A stretch of 64,000 nt of DNA from NCBI RefSeq assembly GCF_000981035.1, contig NZ_LAYJ01000088.1, forward strand, positions 198,835 to 262,834, in the 5' to 3' direction. The position numbers and the translations under genes are program-made. Of this stretch, positions 34,231 through 42,418 are shown in pieces. A model generated the notes under the pieces. It was not told the DNA's origin. It saw nothing but the letters and a program-made list of their open reading frames with translations, and did not search any database. How positions within the stretch are numbered: the first letter of the stretch is position 1; the number at the start of each line of letters is the position of its first letter. This DNA is from Christensenella hongkongensis (lineage in GTDB: Bacteria > Bacillota > Clostridia > Christensenellales > Christensenellaceae).

Positions 34231-34869
34231 TCATTGCTCTCCTATCGTCTCTTTTGCCAGTGTTACAAGCCGCTCTGCTGCGCGGCGCGTATCCTGTGCG
34301 CCAAAAACCGACGAAACCACCGCAAAGCCCGCAACGCCCGTGCCCGCAAGTGCTTTGATATTTTTCTCGCCGATGCCGCCGATTGCCACAACGGGAATGC
34401 CGACGGATGCGCATATGTCCCTGAGCACAGCATGGTCAAGCGGCACCGCATCCTTTTTGGTCGAGGTGCCGAATACCGCACCCGATCCGATGTAGTCCGC
34501 CCCGTCCTGTTCGGCTTTTTTCGCAAGCTCCACAGTGCGCGCAGTTACGCCGACGATCCGTTCATTGCCCAGCAGCTCCCGCGCCTTTTTCGCAGGCATA
34601 TCCGATTGTCCCAGATGCACGCCCGCAGCGCCGCACGCAAGCGCAAGCTCCACGTTATCGTTTATGATGAGCGGCACGCAGAATTCGTCGCACCGTCTTT
34701 TGATTTCAATCGCCTCGCGAAGCAATGCGTCGCCTGTCAGCTTTTTCTCACGGTACTGCAAAAGCGTCACGCCGCCGCGCAGCGCTTCTTCGACTTTATC
34801 TGCGAGCGCCGCGCCGCCGCAATCCGCCGTCACAGCATAAAGCAACATAATCTTCCTGTCTATCTTCAC
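34231..34869 (-). CDS. thiE: Thiamine-phosphate synthase
   Basis: A 212-residue ThiE that joins the pyrimidine diphosphate and thiazole phosphate. I choose the GTG at 34869, with AAAAGGGG 6 bases upstream; an ATG 7 codons later is an alternative. Family motifs: VTLLQYREKKLTGD near residue 35, PLIINDNVELAL, GVHLGQSD near 81, VGVTARTVE, and DYIGSGAVFGTSTKKDA. The TSTK stretch identifies a true ThiE rather than TenI. It is the first gene after the TPP riboswitch and is followed by thiD at 1 base. Confidence 0.95.
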   Translation of the reverse strand: MKIDRKIMLLYAVTADCGGAALADKVEEALRGGVTLLQYREKKLTGDALLREAIEIKRRCDEFCVPLIINDNVELALACGAAGVHLGQSDMPAKKARELLGNERIVGVTARTVELAKKAEQDGADYIGSGAVFGTSTKKDAVPLDHAVLRDICASVGIPVVAIGGIGEKNIKALAGTGVAGFAVVSSVFGAQDTRRAAERLVTLAKETIGEQ

Positions 34870-34964
34870 GTTTTTCCCCTTTTACATCTTTTTTTGCGTC
34901 TATTTTAAAATAAACAGACCGCTTTTATGACTGTTTTTGGATTGTTCCAAATACTGCCTTCCCC

Positions 34965-35045
34965 GGCCGCGGCGTACAAAGAGCAAAAGTGACATTGTAC
35001 GCCGCGGCCCTGAGTCTCAAGCTTCCCTGCGCCTGGCTCGTTATA
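34965..35045 (-). repeat. 15-bp perfect hairpin plus family D repeat half in the thiE leader
   Basis: GGCCGCGGCGTACAA (34965-34979) and its exact complement (34995-35009) flank a 15-base loop. Next to it, 35005-35045 matches the right half of the element at 31713-31868 (CCCTGAGTC-CAA-CT-CC-TG-GCCTG). It lies between the riboswitch terminator and thiE, so it is transcribed as part of the thiE leader when the riboswitch permits. Confidence 0.55.
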
Positions 35046-35074
35046 GCACATCGCACGCACCATTTTCCGCGCAC

Positions 35075-35106
35075 AAAAAAAAGGGAATACCTGAAAGAGT
35101 ATTCCC
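35075..35106 (-). terminator. Expression-platform terminator of the TPP riboswitch
   Basis: On the minus strand GGGAATAC and GTATTCCC form an 8-bp stem (35106-35083) with an 8-base loop, followed by TTTTTTTT. It sits about 20 bases after the riboswitch aptamer, as expected for premature termination when thiamine pyrophosphate is bound. Confidence 0.9.
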
Positions 35107-35125
35107 TAAAAATCCGTTTTGCTTG

Positions 35126-35211
35126 AATTCCTACGTTGGCATTACCCAAATCAGGTTCTAAGGGTCGAAACTGCTACCGTTTCCTCTCAGCTCACTCTAT
35201 GAACTCCCCTG
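35126..35211 (-). ncRNA. TPP riboswitch
   Basis: The minus strand shows the conserved THI-element pieces in order: GGGGAGTTC, GCTGAGAGG, ACCCTTAGAACCTGA, TTGGGTAATGCCAACGTAGG and closing GAATTC. The CTGAGA and ACCTGAT blocks bind the pyrimidine half, and the AATGCCAACGTAGG region binds the diphosphate. The outer strands (GAGTTC with GAATTC) close P1. It regulates the thiE-thiD-thiC-thiS-thiF-thiG-thiH-tenI operon by transcription termination. Confidence 0.95.
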
Positions 35212-35310
35212 TTTCAAATCTTCAATTTTTTTCAGTATAGCACTGTACCAAAACAAATGCAACCCACGATTTTGTGTTCTTTCCCACAAAGCAGGTTTTA
35301 CTCCTGCGCC

Positions 35311-35613
35311 TTAATCCTTCTTGAAAAACGCTTCAAAAAGCGCGTCCTGTTCAGGAAAATGCGTTACATAGCCTACGGCTGCCTTGCCGCCTGTCGCCTC
35401 GATTATTTTGCGTGCGCCGGCTTCGCCAAACGCGCCGCAAAGCTCGATCGCACCCACGCCGTCCTCCGTGATGGCCGCAGCCTTTTCAAGCGCCTCATCC
35501 ATTGTGTTGACCGTATAAATATATGTGACCTGCTTTGGCGTTTCAAAGCTGGCCCTGTCTGTTTGAGGATCGTAATGCGTCCCCATCAGTAAAAATGCAA
35601 ATTTCTTTTTCAT
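35311..35613 (-). CDS. DUF6506-like small protein
   Basis: A 100-residue protein starting MKKKFAFLLMGTHYDPQTDR and ending FEAFFKKD. I recall this pattern as the uncharacterised DUF6506 family, in which a strand FAFLLMG is followed by an alpha/beta core with GAIELCGAFGEAGARKI. No catalytic motif is evident. The invariant-looking histidine and aspartate in GTHYDP could bind a ligand, but this is speculation. It is last in a minus-strand series after the GyrI-like gene, 58 bases away, so it may share its transcript. Confidence 0.65.
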   Translation of the reverse strand: MKKKFAFLLMGTHYDPQTDRASFETPKQVTYIYTVNTMDEALEKAAAITEDGVGAIELCGAFGEAGARKIIEATGGKAAVGYVTHFPEQDALFEAFFKKD

Positions 35614-35671
35614 CGTATCCCGTTTGCTTCCTTTCGCAATTATTTATTTGACTCTATGTAACACAATCACA

Positions 35672-36307
35672 TCAAATCCGCTCTACAGGCAGGCGCAGCA
35701 CTGTCTTCAGCTTTTCCGGAGCCGTGCGCCGCGGATCCCCAAGATAGATTTCATGGTGCTTGCGAACGTTTCCTGTCATGTCCCGCAGCCCGTTTTCCTC
35801 GATATATTGGTGCATCTGCGCAATGGTTTCAGGCTCCGTGGAGTAAGGCCCGATGTGCATCATCTGCACGCATAAGCCTTCCTCAAACACCTCGAAGCGC
35901 GCTTTTGTAACGTCTACCTCAGGCTTCTTCTCCCTGGACTGGCGCTGTGCCCACGCGAAAACCTCTTCCGTCACAAACTCCGGCTGGCGGATCATGGAAG
36001 TCCACAGCCATTCGTCCCGCTTATTCTGTTCAAACGCCCCTTTGGTTCCATACCAAAGCCCTTCGAGCGGCGGCACGACATATTCAAAATACCCCTCCGG
36101 CTGCGTTCCGCTCATTTTGCTCATTTTGATCGTAAAGCTGAGCGAATAAAGCGCCTGCATCGCACTTTTATATTCGTCGCCTTCCGGCGCGCCCTTTCCA
36201 TCCACCATAATAAAACCGATTGCCGGAACGTCGATTACCGACGGCTTGCGTTTTGGCAAATACAGGTCTTTGTATTCCTTTTTATAATCCATCTTTGCAG
36301 TTGCCAT
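35672..36307 (-). CDS. GyrI-like small-molecule-binding protein
   Basis: A 211-residue stand-alone GyrI-like (SOUL/GyrI fold) protein. I start it at the ATG at 36307, preceded by GAGGAG. The characteristic YxxxxxPxxG strands are visible as PSVIDVPAIGFIMVDGKGAPEG near the N terminus, and in the second repeat CVQMMHIGPYSTEPETIAQMHQYIEENG near residue 145. The family binds hydrophobic or cationic ligands and includes effector domains of MerR/AraC regulators. This one lacks a DNA-binding domain, and some stand-alone members are reported to be hydrolases of toxic compounds. It follows a flavoprotein gene by 40 bases. Confidence 0.85.
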   Translation of the reverse strand: MATAKMDYKKEYKDLYLPKRKPSVIDVPAIGFIMVDGKGAPEGDEYKSAMQALYSLSFTIKMSKMSGTQPEGYFEYVVPPLEGLWYGTKGAFEQNKRDEWLWTSMIRQPEFVTEEVFAWAQRQSREKKPEVDVTKARFEVFEEGLCVQMMHIGPYSTEPETIAQMHQYIEENGLRDMTGNVRKHHEIYLGDPRRTAPEKLKTVLRLPVERI

Positions 36308-36347
36308 CAAAAGCTCCTCTCCCTGCGCTACAGCGGCGTCTCCCCCG

Positions 36348-37406
36348 CTAAGCGTGTTTTCTCATATGCGCGAAGGAGGGCGATATCCTCGCCACAAAAT
36401 CCCATTGCCCGAGCATATAGCCGCTGATCTGCTGCGAATTCTTCCTGTACTCGTCAACAAGGGCGTCCTTCTCATCTTCCTTCCCGGCGGAAAACACATC
36501 GCAAATGGCATTTGCAGCCGCGTAGCCGCTTTCCAGCGCACAGGATATCCCCTCGCCCATCGGATTCAAAAAGCCTGCCGTTTCTCCTGCGAACAATATT
36601 TTTCCCTCGCCGTAATCCAGCGGACATCCGGGCGTTATCCTCGGCATCACCCAGCGCTCCTCTTTGATCTTCCCTCCAAGCTCCAGCCCGTGCTCTTTTT
36701 CCATGTGGGAAAGGAACGCCCGTTCATAGCCGGCATACGCGTCCATTTCGTCCACGGCAACTCCAAAAACAAGCTTATTGTCCTTTACATTAAACCATGC
36801 GTCGTAGTCCGAAAACTCCGGCTGCAGGTACGCGTAAAAATAATGCGCGTCAAGGTCGATTTTTCCCTCGTAAACAGACTGGCAGGTAATGACGTTGCCG
36901 CCGGAAATCCCACGCATTTTGCGCCTTATGCTGCCTGCCGCGCCCTCGCATACGATCACCGCCTTCGCAGTTTCCTCGCAGGTGGTGCCGCCGTCCTTAA
37001 ACTCTACGCATACATATCCGTCCTGCTCCGTGCACGAAACTGCGCCCGTGCCGTCGCGCAGCTCCGCCCCGGCGTCCTGCGCCTGCTGTGCGAGCCACTC
37101 GTCAAACAGGTCGCGCCGCACGCTCAGGCCCGCCTGCTCGAACTTGTATTCCCAGCCTGCGTCGTTGACAAACACCATACCCCGGTTATCCGCCGGGCTG
37201 CAGTGCGTATATTCAGGTATCAGGCCGCCGAAGTATTCTTCGATCAGCTTCAGGGACTTCTGGATCAGGATACCGCTACAGGATTTTGTGCGCGGCATAT
37301 CCATTTTTTCAGCCAGCAAAACATAGCAGCCCTTTTGCGCCAGACGCGCCGCTGCGCTGCAGCCCGCCGGCCCTGCGCCAATCACGATCACATCATAATC
37401 AAACAT
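36348..37406 (-). CDS. FAD-dependent oxidoreductase, geranylgeranyl-reductase-like
   Basis: A 352-residue flavoprotein of the group A monooxygenase / geranylgeranyl-reductase superfamily. The N-terminal dinucleotide-binding motif is DVIVIGAGPAGCSAAARLAQKG (residues 4-25). Next come PRTKSCSGIL (a cysteine-containing block seen in GGR-like enzymes) and the second FAD motif ILFAGETAGFLNPMGEGIS (about residues 268-286). It lacks membrane helices. Substrate might be a prenyl or quinone-like lipid, but this is not shown. The ATG at 37406 is preceded by AAAGGGTGAGGGT. It is upstream of the GyrI-like gene on the same strand. Confidence 0.8.
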   Translation of the reverse strand: MFDYDVIVIGAGPAGCSAAARLAQKGCYVLLAEKMDMPRTKSCSGILIQKSLKLIEEYFGGLIPEYTHCSPADNRGMVFVNDAGWEYKFEQAGLSVRRDLFDEWLAQQAQDAGAELRDGTGAVSCTEQDGYVCVEFKDGGTTCEETAKAVIVCEGAAGSIRRKMRGISGGNVITCQSVYEGKIDLDAHYFYAYLQPEFSDYDAWFNVKDNKLVFGVAVDEMDAYAGYERAFLSHMEKEHGLELGGKIKEERWVMPRITPGCPLDYGEGKILFAGETAGFLNPMGEGISCALESGYAAANAICDVFSAGKEDEKDALVDEYRKNSQQISGYMLGQWDFVARISPSFAHMRKHA

Positions 37407-37468
37407 ACCCTCACCCTTTCGTATATCTGTTTTCCCATATGATCTTTTTTACGCTATTGAATTGATTT

Positions 37469-38263
37469 CTAAAACATAGTTGGATTTACGTTTGTCAGTA
37501 TCATCACGATAACGCCCATCACAGCCGTGTAAGCCGCAAAACCGTACAGCTTGTGCCTGCTGATCAGCTTCAGCATAAATTTGATGGCCACAAAGCCGCT
37601 CACCGCCGCAACCGCAAAACCGATGATCACCGCAGGAATCGAAACATCGCCCATTCCGTTATCCATCACGTCCTTCGCGCCAAATACAACGCTCCCAAGA
37701 ATCGCCGGTATGGACATCAGGAACGCAAACTTCGCCGCTTTCTCGCGTCCGACGCCTGTAAAGAGCCCGCCCGCGATCGTAGAGCCTGAGCGCGAAAGCC
37801 CCGGCAGGATCGCAGCCGCCTGCATCACGCCCATTGCCATGGCCTGCGGCAGCTCCACATTGCGTTTGCGTTCATACCGCCGCGCAAGGAATTCGCTGAC
37901 CACCAAAACGACTGTCGTGGCAAAAAAGCCGATCGCAAGGTATTTGCCGTCCAGCACATCCTTGAAGGCCTCGGGCGCAAATTTTTCCGCGATCAGCGTA
38001 ACGACAACCGCCGGTATGGTCGCAAGAATCAGCATTCCCAGTTTATTTTTGATCGGATGCGTAATGATCGCTACAATCTCGGGCCACAGCACGATAAACA
38101 CCGCGACAAGCGTTCCCACATGCAGCATTACGTCATAAAGAAGGGGCACCTCGCCCACGCCCAGAAGGGCTTGCAAAAGGTTCAGGTGCCCGGAGCTCGA
38201 AACGGGCAGGAATTCAGTAAATCCCTGCACAACGCCTAAAATAATCGAATCCAAAAAACTCAT
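37469..38263 (-). CDS. uppP: Undecaprenyl-diphosphate phosphatase
   Basis: A 264-residue polytopic membrane enzyme (BacA/UppP) that recycles the undecaprenyl carrier lipid for peptidoglycan and surface-glycan synthesis. The two conserved active-site regions are visible: GFTEFLPVSSSGHLNLL (residues 15-31, with the E-x3-E-like and PVSSSGH signature) and LPGLSRSGSTI (about 154-164). About eight hydrophobic helices. The ATG at 38263 follows AAGGAG. It is divergent from ychF. Confidence 0.96.
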   Translation of the reverse strand: MSFLDSIILGVVQGFTEFLPVSSSGHLNLLQALLGVGEVPLLYDVMLHVGTLVAVFIVLWPEIVAIITHPIKNKLGMLILATIPAVVVTLIAEKFAPEAFKDVLDGKYLAIGFFATTVVLVVSEFLARRYERKRNVELPQAMAMGVMQAAAILPGLSRSGSTIAGGLFTGVGREKAAKFAFLMSIPAILGSVVFGAKDVMDNGMGDVSIPAVIIGFAVAAVSGFVAIKFMLKLISRHKLYGFAAYTAVMGVIVMILTNVNPTMF

Positions 38264-38443
38264 ACGCTTACTCCTTAAAAATGAGTTCCACCAGTTTCTT
38301 CATTATATCAGGAAAACATTGCTTTCACAACCGCAATGCTTGCGGAAAAAGCGGTTTGCTATTATAATAATATGGTTGCAGGCAAATAAAACCGCGCACG
38401 CCGTAAAATTTTTTGCGGACGCGCTCATATAAGGAGTTTTGGT

Positions 38444-39541
38444 ATGAAATTAGGGGTAGTAGGCTTGCCCAATGTTGGTAAAAGCACACTGTTTAACGCA
38501 CTGACACAGGCGGGGGCGCAAAGCGCGAACTATCCGTTCTGTACGATAGAACCGAATTACGGCATTGTTTCTGTGCCGGACGCGCGCATGGATTACCTCG
38601 CGCAGATTTACCATCCGCAAAAATTCACACCCGCGCAGATTGAGTTTGTGGATATCGCGGGCCTCGTGAAGGGCGCGAGCAAGGGTGAAGGCCTTGGAAA
38701 TAAATTCCTGTCCCACATCCGCGAGGTAGACGCGATCATCGAGGTGGTACGCTGCTTTGAGGACGATAATATCACGCACGTGGACGGCAGCATCGATCCG
38801 CTGCGCGATGTGACGACGATCAATTACGAGTTGATTTTTGCGGATATGGAAACCGTGCAAAAACGGCTTGATAAAGCGCTCAAATTCCAAAAAACCGGGG
38901 ATAAAAAGTTCAAGGTGGAAGCAGAGGCCTGCCAGCTGATTCTGGACGAGCTGGAAAAGGGGAATTTTGCCCGCAACATCGAGCTTTCGGAGGAGCAGGA
39001 GGAAATCATGCACTCCATGTTTTTGCTGACGGACAAACCGATCATTTATGTTGGAAACATCGCTGAAGACCAGGTCGGCAAAAACGATCTTCCTGTGCTG
39101 CAGCCCCTTCTTACATACGCCGCAGAGCACGGCAGCGAGGTTGTTACGATCTCTGCAAAAATCGAAGAAGACCTTGCCGGTATGGACGAGGAGGAAAAAC
39201 AACTGTTTATCGAAGAGCTGGGCATTGGCGAATCAGGCCTTTCCAAGCTGATCAAAAAATCCTATTCGCTTCTGGGACTGATCAGCTACCTCACCGCAGG
39301 CGAAAAGGAAGTGCGCGCATGGACGATCACAAAAGGAACCAAAGCGCCGCAGGCGGCTGGGAAAATTCACAGCGACTTCGAACGCGGCTTCATCAAGGCT
39401 GAGATCGTTGCCTTTGATACGCTCAAAAACGATTGTAACGGCGATATGCAGCTTGCCAAAGAAAAAGGACTTGTGCGCCAGGAGGGCAAGGAATATGTGA
39501 TCGCGGACGGAGACGTGGTGTTGTTCCGTTTCAATGTCTGA
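38444..39541 (+). CDS. ychF: Redox-regulated ATPase YchF
   Basis: A 365-residue universally conserved Obg-family P-loop protein (OLA1/YchF) that prefers ATP over GTP and binds ribosomes. Motifs: [15 protein letters not shown] (Walker A, residues 7-21), [20 protein letters not shown] (switch II) and the C-terminal TGS domain with [14 protein letters not shown] and [16 protein letters not shown]. Length is standard. The ATG at 38444 is preceded by AAGGAG 8 bases upstream. Confidence 0.97.
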   Translation: MKLGVVGLPNVGKSTLFNALTQAGAQSANYPFCTIEPNYGIVSVPDARMDYLAQIYHPQKFTPAQIEFVDIAGLVKGASKGEGLGNKFLSHIREVDAIIEVVRCFEDDNITHVDGSIDPLRDVTTINYELIFADMETVQKRLDKALKFQKTGDKKFKVEAEACQLILDELEKGNFARNIELSEEQEEIMHSMFLLTDKPIIYVGNIAEDQVGKNDLPVLQPLLTYAAEHGSEVVTISAKIEEDLAGMDEEEKQLFIEELGIGESGLSKLIKKSYSLLGLISYLTAGEKEVRAWTITKGTKAPQAAGKIHSDFERGFIKAEIVAFDTLKNDCNGDMQLAKEKGLVRQEGKEYVIADGDVVLFRFNV

Positions 39542-39635
39542 TCACCCGCCGTTTTCCCATCTTTTTTGTTCTGTTTTGTTTACTTTTCACACCTTGCCGT
39601 GTTATATTTAAGAAAAGGCAAAGGGGATCACAGTT

Positions 39636-39854
39636 ATGGAAACAAAACGCATGTTACTGGTATCTACCGAAAGCGGTACGGAAACCGCAATGCTCATGGA
39701 TATCCTCCGGCAAAACGGCATTCCTGCATTGGCGCAGGGAAAACAGGCCGGCGAAGCACTGGAGGCGTATATGGGTACTTCCCCTTACGGCGACAATATT
39801 TTTGTGGATGAGGCCGACATCGAAAAGGCCACAGAGATCATCCACAGCCTTTAA
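39636..39854 (+). CDS. DUF2007-like small protein
   Basis: A 72-residue single-domain protein: MLLVSTESGTETAMLMDILRQNGI then PALAQGKQAGE, MGTSPYGDNIFV and DEADIEKATEIIHSL. The pattern (strand, helix, NGIPA, YG-NIFVDE, helix) matches the DUF2007 'putative signal transducing protein' domain. It is clearly related to the middle of the next gene, which reads LTSTANKLESELIIDLLNAEG, IPAFAREKELGN, MGYSVYGEDIYV and DRDDSKAARALL at the same positions. The ATG follows AAAGGGGATCAC. It lies 53 bases before that paralogue, so local duplication is likely. Confidence 0.75.
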   Translation: METKRMLLVSTESGTETAMLMDILRQNGIPALAQGKQAGEALEAYMGTSPYGDNIFVDEADIEKATEIIHSL

Positions 39855-39907
39855 CGCAACGTTCAAACCGAATCATTTCAAATCCTGCTTTGAAAGGGTG
39901 TGTTGTT

Positions 39908-40402
39908 ATGCCGTTTTGTCCTGAATGCGGGGATGAGTACGACGAAGGCTTCAAGGTCTGCGCGGACTGCGGATGCGCGCTTGTGGACGAACCGCCGGAA
40001 CGCGATCCTACGGAAGATTTTTCCTATTGCGACGTAATGAGGCGGGTTTACCTCACCTCCACCGCGAATAAACTCGAAAGCGAATTGATCATCGACCTTT
40101 TGAATGCAGAAGGCATACCCGCCTTTGCGCGGGAAAAAGAGCTGGGCAATTACCTGAACATTTACATGGGTTATTCTGTCTATGGGGAGGATATCTATGT
40201 GGACCGGGATGATAGCAAAGCGGCCCGCGCTTTGCTATCCGACGCGTTTCCCGACGGCGTCGCCAAGGCCACGGATTCGCCTGACGCTTTTCTGCAGGAG
40301 CAGGTCAAAAGCCCTGCCCGCGTGCGTGTGTGGATATTGATCCTGCTTGTAACAGGCGTTCCCGCCGCCATTATGGGTATCGTCTCTCTTCTCTTTTCCT
40401 GA
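39908..40402 (+). CDS. Zinc-ribbon plus DUF2007-like membrane protein
   Basis: A 164-residue protein with three parts. The N terminus MPFCPECGDEYDEGFKVCADCG holds two CxxC knuckles that should bind zinc. Residues about 45-115 are a DUF2007-like domain, homologous to the preceding 72-residue protein. Residues about 140-163 form one transmembrane helix ending in the cell membrane. I use the ATG at 39908, preceded by AAAGGGTG; an upstream TTG is less likely. Proteins with this layout are frequent but uncharacterised in Clostridia. A terminator follows closely. Confidence 0.8.
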   Translation: MPFCPECGDEYDEGFKVCADCGCALVDEPPERDPTEDFSYCDVMRRVYLTSTANKLESELIIDLLNAEGIPAFAREKELGNYLNIYMGYSVYGEDIYVDRDDSKAARALLSDAFPDGVAKATDSPDAFLQEQVKSPARVRVWILILLVTGVPAAIMGIVSLLFS

Positions 40403-40425
40403 CGCCGGTAAATTCATTTGGAATC

Positions 40426-40462
40426 AAAAAACGGTATGGCGGTTTTGTGCCATACCGTTTTT
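40426..40462 (+). terminator. Terminator after the DUF2007-like pair
   Basis: AAAAAACGGTATGGC and GCCATACCGTTTTT form a 14-bp stem with an 8-base loop. Confidence 0.85.
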
Positions 40463-40556
40463 ACAGCGTATTAACTTATGGCGCCGCATGGCTGCGTAAC
40501 CATTTGGCAGGCTGCAATCAACTGCGTTGCTTTATACCGCTGCTTTGAAAGCGTTT
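40461..40556. repeat. Intergenic repeat related to the copy at 20.2 kb
   Basis: This begins TTACAGCGTATTAA, like the ends of the 103-105 bp elements, and contains CTGCGTAACCATTTG (40492-40506), exactly as at 20174-20188, followed by GC-GC-ATCAA. It runs up to the 3' end of the MerR-family gene. The other border is unclear and the copy is probably degenerate. Confidence 0.45.
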
Positions 40557-41381
40557 TTATTCCGCTTTGACGACTGGAAATTGTATTTCCGTCAGCCATT
40601 CGTCCTCGGTGTCTTTGTTCCATATCCCGTCTATATAGCTTTCGCGCGGGGAGTCGCACATCACATATCCGTTCTTTTCAATCCACTCCGCCCCAAACGC
40701 ATAACCTTCCCTGAGCGTATCATAGCCGCCCCTGTGCATCACGCAGACCGCCATCGGCACCTCCGGAATCTTTTTAAACGTAACGATATCCGTATTTTCC
40801 TTTGCCTCCACAACGGCCTCGCACATTTCCGCGTCAATATCCGTTTCGCGGTATTCCCCGTCGTGGTAAATATTGAAGCAATATTCCGGCACGGCGCATT
40901 CGCAGCCAAGCCGCTGCATTTCCGCGCCAAGGACGTTGGGCATCAGTTCAAACAGCGCGTCGTAGTTTGGGATTACCCTGCGCAGGGAAGCAACGACGAC
41001 TCCGGGCAGGGACTTGACTATTACCTGATCATTTTCCATAGATTCACCTTTTCCGCACCGCAGGAAGCTTTCAATCCGCTCCAGCTTTTGTTTCTCTTCG
41101 CCGATGCGCCCTTCAATCTCCCGCCGCTTTGAAGCCAGCAGCTCACGCTGCGCCCCGCCGCCCGGCTCCTGGTCTATCATCTCCAGAATTTCGGACAGGG
41201 AAAACCCCATCTGCTTGAAATCCAGTATCTGCCGCATCCGCACGATCTGCGTCGCGTCGTAATAACGGTAGCCTGTTTCCGTATCCACATAGGCCGGCTT
41301 AAGAAGGCCCATCCTGGCATAATGCCGAAGCGTTTTGGGCGTAACCTGATTGATTCTTGAAAACATTCCGATGCTATACAT
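40557..41381 (-). CDS. MerR-family regulator with GyrI-like effector domain
   Basis: A 274-residue transcription regulator. The start at 41381 (MYSIGMFSRINQVTPKTLRHY) is supported by GAGGAAAGGAAA upstream. An N-terminal MerR winged helix (TPKTLRHYARMGLLKPAYV...TGYRYYD, residues 14-42) is followed by a dimerisation coiled coil (about 75-120), then a GyrI-like ligand-binding domain (from about 125, KSLPGVVVASLRRVIPNYD, to EIQFPVVKAE). This arrangement is that of BmrR-like multidrug-sensing regulators. No obvious transporter target is adjacent; the nearest gene upstream on the same strand is a small membrane protein. Confidence 0.88.
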   Translation of the reverse strand: MYSIGMFSRINQVTPKTLRHYARMGLLKPAYVDTETGYRYYDATQIVRMRQILDFKQMGFSLSEILEMIDQEPGGGAQRELLASKRREIEGRIGEEKQKLERIESFLRCGKGESMENDQVIVKSLPGVVVASLRRVIPNYDALFELMPNVLGAEMQRLGCECAVPEYCFNIYHDGEYRETDIDAEMCEAVVEAKENTDIVTFKKIPEVPMAVCVMHRGGYDTLREGYAFGAEWIEKNGYVMCDSPRESYIDGIWNKDTEDEWLTEIQFPVVKAE

Positions 41382-41465
41382 TTTTGATTTCCTTTCCTCG
41401 TCCGCGCGCGTTTTGGACCGGTAAACAGAGTATAAACCCTTCCGCAGGGGCAGAGTCAAGCATTA

Positions 41466-41495
41466 AAAAAACCGTTTTTTGTAAAAACGGTTTTC
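41466..41495 (-). terminator. Terminator between the small membrane protein and MerR genes
   Basis: AACCGTTTTT and AAAAACGGTT form a 10-bp stem with flanking A and T tracts, just 3' of the 41506 gene on the minus strand. Confidence 0.75.
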
Positions 41496-41505
41496 AGCGT
41501 ATCTC

Positions 41506-41895
41506 CTATGCCTCTTTTGGAGGAAGCTCTCCCTTTTTCCGGTAAGCCTTCCAATATTTCTGGAATTCAAAGGTCCCCAGCATTCCGCACACATAGCACG
41601 CGCTGAACACAATCAGCATCACCCATTGCAATATCCCAAAGCCGATCAGGTAGGCGTATGCAAATTCGCTCGTTACATAAAGCAGGAGCAGGATCACCGC
41701 GCACGCACGGCTGCGCCCGAAAAGAACGCCCAGCGTCAGGCCAAGCACCACTACAAGGTCTATGATCGCAGCCGGGTTCTGGAATGCCGACATCAAGGCC
41801 ACCACAGCGTAAACAAACCCTGCCATAATTCCCCAGGATACGTATGTTTTTGTCTTTTGAGGAACATGCGTTTCCCAAAATGTTTTTTTATTCAT
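41506..41895 (-). CDS. Small four-helix membrane protein (unknown)
   Basis: A 129-residue protein with four predicted membrane helices (about residues 18-38, 43-60, 63-82 and 87-107). It has soluble N- and C-terminal tails (MNKKTFWETHVPQKTKTYVSW and FQKYWKAYRKKGELPPKEA). I do not recognise a family. The compact four-helix pattern with short loops is common in clostridial hypothetical membrane proteins. It sits alone between terminators. Confidence 0.6.
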   Translation of the reverse strand: MNKKTFWETHVPQKTKTYVSWGIMAGFVYAVVALMSAFQNPAAIIDLVVVLGLTLGVLFGRSRACAVILLLLYVTSEFAYAYLIGFGILQWVMLIVFSACYVCGMLGTFEFQKYWKAYRKKGELPPKEA

Positions 41896-42034
41896 CGGTC
41901 TCCCCTGCCGTTTTTTTCTATTTTATCATATCCGCTGCAAAGTTGCTATCCCGCGCGTCCAAAACAGTTTGTTCCGGCACGGTTGCAATCCCCGTCCAAA
42001 CATGGTAGCCTGAACTTAAAAACGGAGGTTTCTT

Positions 42035-42289
42035 ATGGGAGAGCTATCCAAATTGCCAAATATCGGCCCTGTGGTTGAGGAACAGCTTCATCAGGCCGGC
42101 ATCAAAACAGCAGAAGAATTAAGGAAAACCGGCAGCAGGGACGCCTGGCTTAAAATCAAGGCGATCGATCCATCCGCTTGCTATAACAGGCTGTGCGGCC
42201 TGGAAGGCGCTCTGCGCGGAATCCGCTGGCATAACCTGCCGGATGAAACAAAAAAAGAACTCAAGGATTTTTACAATTCATTCAAATAG
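42035..42289 (+). CDS. TfoX C-terminal domain protein
   Basis: An 84-residue protein matching the TfoX/Sxy C-terminal domain: LSKLPNIGPVVEEQLHQAGI at the N terminus is a helix-hairpin-helix, followed by TAEELRKTGSRDAW and CYNRLCGLEGALRGIRW. In gamma-proteobacteria full-length TfoX activates competence genes; stand-alone C-terminal proteins in Firmicutes have no known role. The ATG at 42035 is preceded by ACGGAGG. Confidence 0.88.
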   Translation: MGELSKLPNIGPVVEEQLHQAGIKTAEELRKTGSRDAWLKIKAIDPSACYNRLCGLEGALRGIRWHNLPDETKKELKDFYNSFK

Positions 42290-42310
42290 GCAGGCTTCCC
42301 TTTTATTTAG

Positions 42311-42418
42311 GAGGATTCTCTGAAAGGTCTGATATTACAAAATGCCAGTTTACAAACAAACTTGAGAAGATTGCGGGCTGCTGCCGGATTATCTCAAAGG
42401 GAGTTGACATCAAAATGA
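42311..42418 (+). pseudogene. XRE-type helix-turn-helix remnant
   Basis: An open stretch with no good start codon reads LQTNLRRLRAAAGLSQREL and then TSK before a stop at 42416. This is the first helix-turn-helix half of an XRE/Cro regulator (typical LxxNLRxLRxAxGLSQxELA), truncated before the recognition helix. AGGAGG stands at 42310-42315, but only CTG codons follow at proper spacing. None of the other frames continues the domain. The rest of gap 42419-42521 shows nothing recognisable. Confidence 0.5.
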
